This document shows, one piece after another, positions 8,136 to 11,730 of a stretch of 11,730 nt of DNA. The stretch covers positions 1 through 11,730 of the forward strand of contig DAOWGA010000004.1 of assembly GCA_030637665.1 (NCBI GenBank), in the 5' to 3' direction. The notes beneath the pieces are model-generated. The model ran no database searches and was not told the origin of the DNA. It was given only the letters and a program-made list of their open reading frames with translations. Made by a program: the position numbers and the translations under genes. Each line of letters begins with the position of its first letter. Within the stretch, counting starts at the first letter, position 1. The stretch comes from Lysobacterales bacterium. GTDB taxonomy: Bacteria > Pseudomonadota > Gammaproteobacteria > Xanthomonadales > SZUA-36.

Positions 8136-8606
8136 TCATATTTGGGCCTGCAACGCAGTGACCTGGCAAGTGTTAACGGGCCCTATTTGCCGCCACAGCT
8201 TTTTCCTGGCGCTCGCGCTATGCGCGAGTTCATTCAGGTCTGACGTCACCACGATACGGGCCGAGCCCAATATTTCAGAAGCCTGACCCTTGAATAACTG
8301 CGTTGCCAGAGTTTGACCGAACAGCAGAACCCGGGTGAACAAGTACTTGTCGACGGCGCCTTCCAAAGTCGGGCGCTCACCGCTCCCTTCCGGGTCCGGC
8401 CAGGCCCACACCGGACTATCACCCAGATACCGGCAGATATCGGTGGCCAGTGGTGTCGCACTTTCCCCGGGGTTATGGCACAGCAGCAGGGTGCTGCCGG
8501 AGCCGGGGCCGATAATCAGCCGATTCCGATCGGCTTGTGCGGGTTTGCCCAGCCACACGCTGATGTCCATGGCTTCGAGATAAGCCCGGCGTTGAGCTTC
8601 AATCAT
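8136..8606 (-). CDS. holD: DNA polymerase III subunit psi (HolD-like)
   Basis: Psi bridges chi to the clamp loader. The product from 8606 is 156 residues. Its N-terminus, RRAYLEAMDISVWLGKP (6-22), matches the chi-independent psi helix of E. coli (RRDWQLQQLGITQWSLRRP, recalled). The conserved end, TSDLNELAHSASARKKLWRQI (121-141), matches E. coli TDLRANPTARAALWQQI. Between them LLLCHNP and AVDKYLFTRVLLFG are plausible core strands. A longer start at 8651 would overlap pssA by 38 bases. I prefer 8606 because GAGG (8615-8612) sits five bases upstream and the family start fits. Residues 142-155, immediately after the conserved KLWRQI, are encoded by copy B of the 40-bp repeat and look unlike the family. 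Psi is poorly conserved, so the name rests on end motifs plus the neighbour rimI. Confidence 0.78.
   Translation of the reverse strand: MIEAQRRAYLEAMDISVWLGKPAQADRNRLIIGPGSGSTLLLCHNPGESATPLATDICRYLGDSPVWAWPDPEGSGERPTLEGAVDKYLFTRVLLFGQTLATQLFKGQASEILGSARIVVTSDLNELAHSASARKKLWRQIGPVNTCQVTALQAQI
8144..8183 (+). repeat. 40-bp structured repeat, copy B
   Basis: This copy is 36/40 identical to 2822-2861, in the same orientation, beginning GGGCCTG and ending CGGGCCC. It falls at the 3' end of holD, eight bases before the first base of its stop codon, and is read as the last residues GPVNTCQVTALQA of that protein. It ends 15 bases from the rimI start, so its hairpin would lie in the mRNA just upstream of rimI. 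Confidence 0.8.
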
Positions 8607-8609
8607 TCT

Positions 8610-8615
8610 TCCCTC
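8610..8615 (-). promoter_or_regulatory. Ribosome binding site that decides the holD start
   Basis: GAGGGA on the minus strand overlaps the pssA stop codon (8616-8614) and precedes the ATG at 8606 with five bases after its GAGG core. The alternative upstream starts (8651, 8627, 8621) lie inside pssA and have no comparable site. Confidence 0.55.
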
Positions 8616-9426
8616 AATCATTTTCATGACCCGGTTCTTCACCGGCGGCATTTTGCTTTTTCAGTTTCCGGCGGCTCCTGCGGTTTTTCCATTGCTGCCT
8701 GCCCAGCAAAGTCATGACCAGCCCGGAAACGACATAAGCAACACCAATCACCATCAGCACTGTTGGCGGATCAATTGCCAGCAGCACGAAAACCAACACA
8801 ACGAGGAACAGGAACCCGGTCGGAATTCGGTCACCCCTGGGCCAGCTCTTGCCGCTAAAATAACGGACACGCGAAAACATCAGCAATCCCAGCGCCACCG
8901 TTTCGAGCCACATCAGCCAGCGAACCGATTCGCCGCTAACCCCCTGGTCCGCAAAAAACCAGATCGTGGCCACCAGGGTTCCGGCAGCAGCAGGTGATGC
9001 GAGGCCCTGGAAATAGACTTTGTCCTGGGATGCGGCCTGCGTATTGAATCGCGCCAGTCTCAATGCCGCGCAGGCTACGAACAAGAAAGCGGCCAGCCAA
9101 CCCAGCTTACCTGCCATGGGTGACAGGTCCTTGAGGCTTGATAAAGACCAGTTGAATGCCAGTAGCGCCGGCGCCACCCCAAAAGAAATCAGGTCCGACA
9201 GGCTGTCATACTGGACACCAAAATCACTTTGCGTATTGGTCAGTCGTGCGACACGGCCATCCAGACCATCGAGCACGCCAGCCACGACAACCGCTATGGC
9301 CGCTGCAATAAAGTGCCCGTTGATGCCGGATATGATCGAATAGAAGCCGGCAAACATTGCACCTGTGGTGAGTGCATTGGGTAACAGGAAAACTCCTCTA
9401 TGTACCTTTTTCTCGCCTGGATCCAT
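8614..9426 (-). CDS. pssA: CDP-diacylglycerol-serine O-phosphatidyltransferase
   Basis: This membrane enzyme condenses CDP-diacylglycerol with serine to give phosphatidylserine, the precursor of phosphatidylethanolamine. From 9426 it has 270 residues. The CDP-alcohol phosphotransferase signature is complete: D53, D56, G57, A60, R61, G70, D74 and D78 (VLDGLDGRVAR then DFGVQYDSLSD). The preceding LLPNALTTGAMFAGFYSI (14-31) is the usual first helix, and about seven more hydrophobic segments follow. The basic tail (RQQWKNRRSRRKLKKQ) is cytosolic. The frame extends to 9516, but those 30 residues are unlike the family and would begin upstream of the candidate promoter at 9457-9465, so I start at MDPGEKK. 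This is the integral-membrane type, not the phospholipase-D-like PssA of E. coli. It heads the pssA-holD-rimI run. Confidence 0.93.
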   Translation of the reverse strand: MDPGEKKVHRGVFLLPNALTTGAMFAGFYSIISGINGHFIAAAIAVVVAGVLDGLDGRVARLTNTQSDFGVQYDSLSDLISFGVAPALLAFNWSLSSLKDLSPMAGKLGWLAAFLFVACAALRLARFNTQAASQDKVYFQGLASPAAAGTLVATIWFFADQGVSGESVRWLMWLETVALGLLMFSRVRYFSGKSWPRGDRIPTGFLFLVVLVFVLLAIDPPTVLMVIGVAYVVSGLVMTLLGRQQWKNRRSRRKLKKQNAAGEEPGHEND

Positions 9427-9456
9427 TTCATTTCCGTTCTTTAACAGGACCTTGGA

Positions 9457-9465
9457 ATCATACCA
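9457..9465 (-). promoter_or_regulatory. Candidate extended -10 promoter for pssA
   Basis: On the minus strand TGG TATGAT reads 9465 to 9457: a five-of-six -10 with the TGn extension. No clear -35 lies 17 bases upstream, which extended -10 promoters can tolerate. A start near 9450 would give a leader of about 25 bases before the ATG at 9426. Confidence 0.4.
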
Positions 9466-9501
9466 CCAAGCACTGCATTTCTGGGTTCGGAATTCTATCT
9501 G

Positions 9502-9510
9502 TGCTATAAC
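9502..9510 (+). promoter_or_regulatory. Candidate extended -10 promoter for the DUF4124 gene
   Basis: TGC TATAAC at 9502-9510 is an extended -10 (TGn plus five of six). The 17-base-upstream hexamer TGGGTT is poor. A start near 9517 would give a leader of about 23 bases with AGGGA at 9528-9532, seven bases before the ATG at 9540. Confidence 0.5.
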
Positions 9511-9539
9511 AACCATAGATTCATGGCAGGGAAAGCATC

Positions 9540-10070
9540 ATGAAAATTTTTCACAAGTATTGCAGTGCCAATCTTCTGACGTCGGTCGTGATCCTCGTAA
9601 CAGGTATCGTGAGCACCCAGGCGCTCGCCACGGAAATTTACAGCTGGACGGATAAAAATGGGGTTGTCCATTTCGGCGACAGGCCTCCAGCAGGGCAGCA
9701 AACTGAATACATTAACGTTCCCGAAGCTTACCGGCCCGGCACCAGCGACGCCTATCCATCGAGGGATGCTCAGGAAGCAACCTCTTCCGACGCTGGTGCA
9801 AGTGCTATTCCTGACGAAGAAACGCCTGTTCCACTGACAGCCGCCCAGTCGCGGCGGGCAAAAATGGCTAAAGATCGTGAAGAGCGCCGCGAAACCCAGG
9901 CCGAAACTGATCGCATGTGCCAAAAACACCGTAAACGGGTGGAACAGATTGAACCCGCAAGGCGAGTTTTTTACACCAACGAGCAAGGTGAATCCGTGCG
10001 TATGGACGACGATTTGCGCGTGAGCCTGGTCGAGGAGTCCAAGACCTACATCAGGAAAAACTGCGAGTAG
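9540..10070 (+). CDS. Secreted DUF4124 domain protein of unknown function
   Basis: The 176-residue product starts with a clear Sec signal peptide: a short basic N-terminus, a hydrophobic core at about 11-27, and an ALA cleavage site after residue 30. The mature N-terminus EIYSWTDKNGVVHFGDRPP (32-50) is the DUF4124 domain, a small periplasmic module common in proteobacteria and of unknown role. A low-complexity Ser/Asp/Glu/Pro linker (about 65-98) follows. The C-terminal part is a charged helical region (AQSRRAKMAKDREERRETQAETDRMC, about 100-127) ending in SKTYIRKNCE with paired cysteines C127 and C175, which could form a disulfide. A good Shine-Dalgarno supports the start. The last base of its TAG stop is the first base of the 161-bp palindrome. 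It is divergent from pssA and upstream of proS, with no evident functional link to either. Confidence 0.88.
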   Translation: MKIFHKYCSANLLTSVVILVTGIVSTQALATEIYSWTDKNGVVHFGDRPPAGQQTEYINVPEAYRPGTSDAYPSRDAQEATSSDAGASAIPDEETPVPLTAAQSRRAKMAKDREERRETQAETDRMCQKHRKRVEQIEPARRVFYTNEQGESVRMDDDLRVSLVEESKTYIRKNCE

Positions 10071-10230
10071 CAGCCTGTCGGACTTGACCGATCGTAGCGA
10101 GGGAAAGCCGATTTGAGTCAGATTTTTCGGTCTTTTGAGGCGAATAGCACCGCTATTTAACGAAAAAGAGCGGGAAATCTGGCCAAACTCGGCTTTTACG
10201 CAGTAGATCATGTTAAGTCCGACAGGCTGC
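10070..10230. repeat. 161-bp near-palindrome, MITE-like, flanked by TA
   Basis: The two 80-base arms (10070-10149 and 10151-10230) are symmetric about base 10150 with no gaps. By my hand count 55 of 80 positions pair. The outer 16 (GCAGCCTGTCGGACTT / its complement) pair perfectly, and AATAGC / GCTATT pair near the centre. TA immediately precedes (10068-10069) and follows (10231-10232) the element, as in the TA target duplication of IS630/Tc1-mariner transposons and their miniature derivatives. It has no coding capacity. Between the DUF4124 gene and proS it could act as a terminator or mRNA-stabilising hairpin, though no typical U-tract follows. The class assignment is inference. Confidence 0.8.
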
Positions 10231-10308
10231 TATCCTTCTTCGCTCTATCGTGTTGCATGGGCAACAGGTAAAATGCCCGGTTTGATTTTGCAGGAAATAA
10301 TATAGCGG
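10231..10308. other. proS leader
   Basis: These 78 bases lie between the palindrome and proS. They contain a short inverted repeat GTTGC-ATGG-GCAAC and an AGGA about 14 bases before the proS ATG. I see no convincing -35/-10 pair. The proS promoter may lie within or upstream of the palindrome, or be too divergent to see. Confidence 0.4.
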
Positions 10309-11730
10309 ATGAAAACCAGCGCCTTTCATATTTTTACCACCCGGGAAACACCGGCTGACGCGGAAATTATCAGTCACCAGTTGATGTTGCGGTCTGGAAT
10401 GATCCGCAAGCTGGCGGCTGGTATTTACACCTGGACTCCACTCGGCTGGCGCGTCCTGAAAAAAGTCGAGAACATTGTCCGCGAGGAAATGGACCGGGCG
10501 GGATACCTGGAAATGCTCATGCCGGCCGTGCAACCCGAGGAACTATGGCAGGAGACCGGCCGCTGGGAGGATTTTGGCGGACAACTATTAAAAATTCGGG
10601 ACCGTGCCGGGCGCGGCTACGTGTTCGGACCCACGCACGAAGAGGTAATGACCGACCTGGCGCGCAATGAATTGCGCAGTTACAAGCAGTTGCCGGTTAC
10701 TTTCTACCAGATTCAGACCAAGTTCCGTGATGAAATTCGACCACGCTTCGGCGTCATGCGGTCCCGCGAATTCCTGATGAAAGACGCGTATTCCTTCCAT
10801 ATCGACGCGGCCAGCCTGGAAGATACCTATTGGAAAATGTACGAGGTGTATTCCCGAATTTTTACCCGCGCCGGCCTGAAATTCAGAGCGGTTCGAGCCG
10901 ATTCCGGAGCCATCGGTGGCAGCACCTCCCACGAATTTCACGTTTTGGCTGAGTCAGGCGAAGATGAGATCGCCTTTTCGGACGGGTCTGACTTTGCCGC
11001 CAATGTCGAACTGGCCGAGGCGCCACCGCCGCAGGAACGGTCTGCACCATCCACTGAAATGACCCTGGTCGATACAGGAGACGCACATACCATTGAGGAA
11101 CTGGTATCCCGATTCGAAATTCCGATTGACAAGACCGTTAAAACCCTGGTGGTGGAAGCGGCTGAAAATTCCGGTTCGGATTTTGTTGCACTGCTGATCC
11201 GTGGTGACCACACGCTCAATGAATTCAAGGCTGTGAAGCTGGAGCAGGTTGCAAGCCCCCTGCGTTTCGCCACCGACGAAGAGATTCGTGACGCCATCGG
11301 AGCTGGCCCCGGTTCACTCGGCCCGATCAAGCTCGCTATTCCATTTATCGTTGATCACAGCGCAGCCAGTCTGTCCGATTTTGCTGCAGGCGCCAATATC
11401 GAGGACAAGCATTATTTCGGTATCAACTGGGACAGGGACGTAGACCTTCCCGCCCAGGCTGACCTTCGCAAGGTCGTCGAAGGCGATGCCAGCCCCGACG
11501 GCCAGGGCTTCATCCACCTCGCCCGTGGCATCGAGGTCGGTCACATATTCCAGCTGGGCACCAAGTACTCTGAATCCATGAACGCCGTTGTGCTGGGTGA
11601 AGACGGTAAATCGCGGGTCATGTCCATGGGCTCCTACGGCATCGGGGTTTCACGCATTGTGGCCGCCGCAATCGAACAGAATCATGACAAGCAGGGCATT
11701 TGCTGGCCGCAACCGATTGCCCCGTTCCAG
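10309..11730 (+). CDS. proS: Prolyl-tRNA synthetase, N-terminal 474 residues (cut by window edge)
   Basis: ProRS is a class II synthetase that charges tRNA-Pro. The frame is open from ATG 10309 to the last base (474 codons of about 570 expected). The start matches the bacterial-type family ([20 protein letters not shown]). [10 protein letters not shown] (107-116) is present. Motif 2 is intact: [25 protein letters not shown] (139-163). The bacterial insertion editing domain, which hydrolyses Ala-tRNA-Pro, spans about 225-405; it includes [11 protein letters not shown], where K278 aligns with the key E. coli Lys279 (recalled), and [11 protein letters not shown]. Motif 3 starts at [18 protein letters not shown] (440-457). 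The anticodon-binding domain is outside the window. It is codirectional with the DUF4124 gene but separated from it by the palindrome. Confidence 0.97.
   Translation, partial: MKTSAFHIFTTRETPADAEIISHQLMLRSGMIRKLAAGIYTWTPLGWRVLKKVENIVREEMDRAGYLEMLMPAVQPEELWQETGRWEDFGGQLLKIRDRAGRGYVFGPTHEEVMTDLARNELRSYKQLPVTFYQIQTKFRDEIRPRFGVMRSREFLMKDAYSFHIDAASLEDTYWKMYEVYSRIFTRAGLKFRAVRADSGAIGGSTSHEFHVLAESGEDEIAFSDGSDFAANVELAEAPPPQERSAPSTEMTLVDTGDAHTIEELVSRFEIPIDKTVKTLVVEAAENSGSDFVALLIRGDHTLNEFKAVKLEQVASPLRFATDEEIRDAIGAGPGSLGPIKLAIPFIVDHSAASLSDFAAGANIEDKHYFGINWDRDVDLPAQADLRKVVEGDASPDGQGFIHLARGIEVGHIFQLGTKYSESMNAVVLGEDGKSRVMSMGSYGIGVSRIVAAAIEQNHDKQGICWPQPIAPFQ

Noticed and set aside
8607..8651. Longer HolD starts at 8651, 8627 or 8621
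   Set aside because: These lie in the pssA coding region and lack a ribosome site; 8606 has GAGG at five bases and fits the psi N-terminus.
9427..9516. N-terminal extension of PssA starting at 9516
   Set aside because: The extra residues do not resemble the family and would require transcription from within the DUF4124 promoter region; the candidate pssA promoter lies downstream of this codon.
9504..10211. A 235-codon open frame on the minus strand across the DUF4124 gene and part of the palindrome
   Set aside because: It is antisense to a gene with a signal peptide, a known domain and a good ribosome site. Its own product has no recognisable features and crosses the repeat element.
10254..10306. 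proS promoter from TTGCAT / TAAAAT or TTGATT / TAATAT
   Set aside because: The hexamers are only about 10 bases apart, too close for sigma-70 promoters.

Overview
This window looks like chromosomal housekeeping DNA from a gammaproteobacterium of moderate to fairly high GC. The divergent pair lptF-lptG / pepA, the order pepA-holC-valS, and recognisable chi and psi clamp-loader subunits are all characteristic of Gammaproteobacteria. I could not assign a genus. There are no tRNA, rRNA, CRISPR, phage or transposase genes.

Layout, left to right. (1) The last codons of an unidentified gene overlap a small RDD-family membrane protein gene by ATGA (1-475, +). (2) lptG and lptF run on the minus strand towards it (506-2668); they encode the membrane part of the LPS export ABC transporter. 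(3) A 300-base divergent intergenic region (2669-2968) holds a hairpin, copy A of a 40-bp repeat and a probable promoter. (4) pepA-holC-valS follows on the plus strand (2969-7650) with gaps of 2 and 6 bases, so it is almost certainly one operon. (5) pssA-holD-rimI lies on the minus strand (9426-7647), and rimI and valS share a CTAG at their stops. (6) A secreted DUF4124 protein gene (9540-10070, +) is divergent from pssA. (7) A 161-bp near-palindrome (10070-10230) sits between it and proS. (8) proS (10309-end, +) is cut by the window edge.

Functionally the window combines envelope biogenesis (LptFG, PssA), DNA polymerase III accessory subunits (chi, HolC; psi, HolD), two tRNA synthetases (ValS, ProS), an aminopeptidase and a ribosomal-protein acetyltransferase (RimI). 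These do not form a single pathway.

I found no new multi-gene system. The unusual material is small and mostly non-coding. A TA-flanked 161-bp palindrome with 16-bp perfect ends supplies the last base of a stop codon. A 40-bp structured repeat occurs twice (36/40 identical), and one copy encodes the C-terminal tail of HolD. LptF has no ATG, GTG or TTG at its expected start and probably starts at CTG. The octamer TGCAACGC occurs three times upstream of pepA at spacings of about two and three helical turns.
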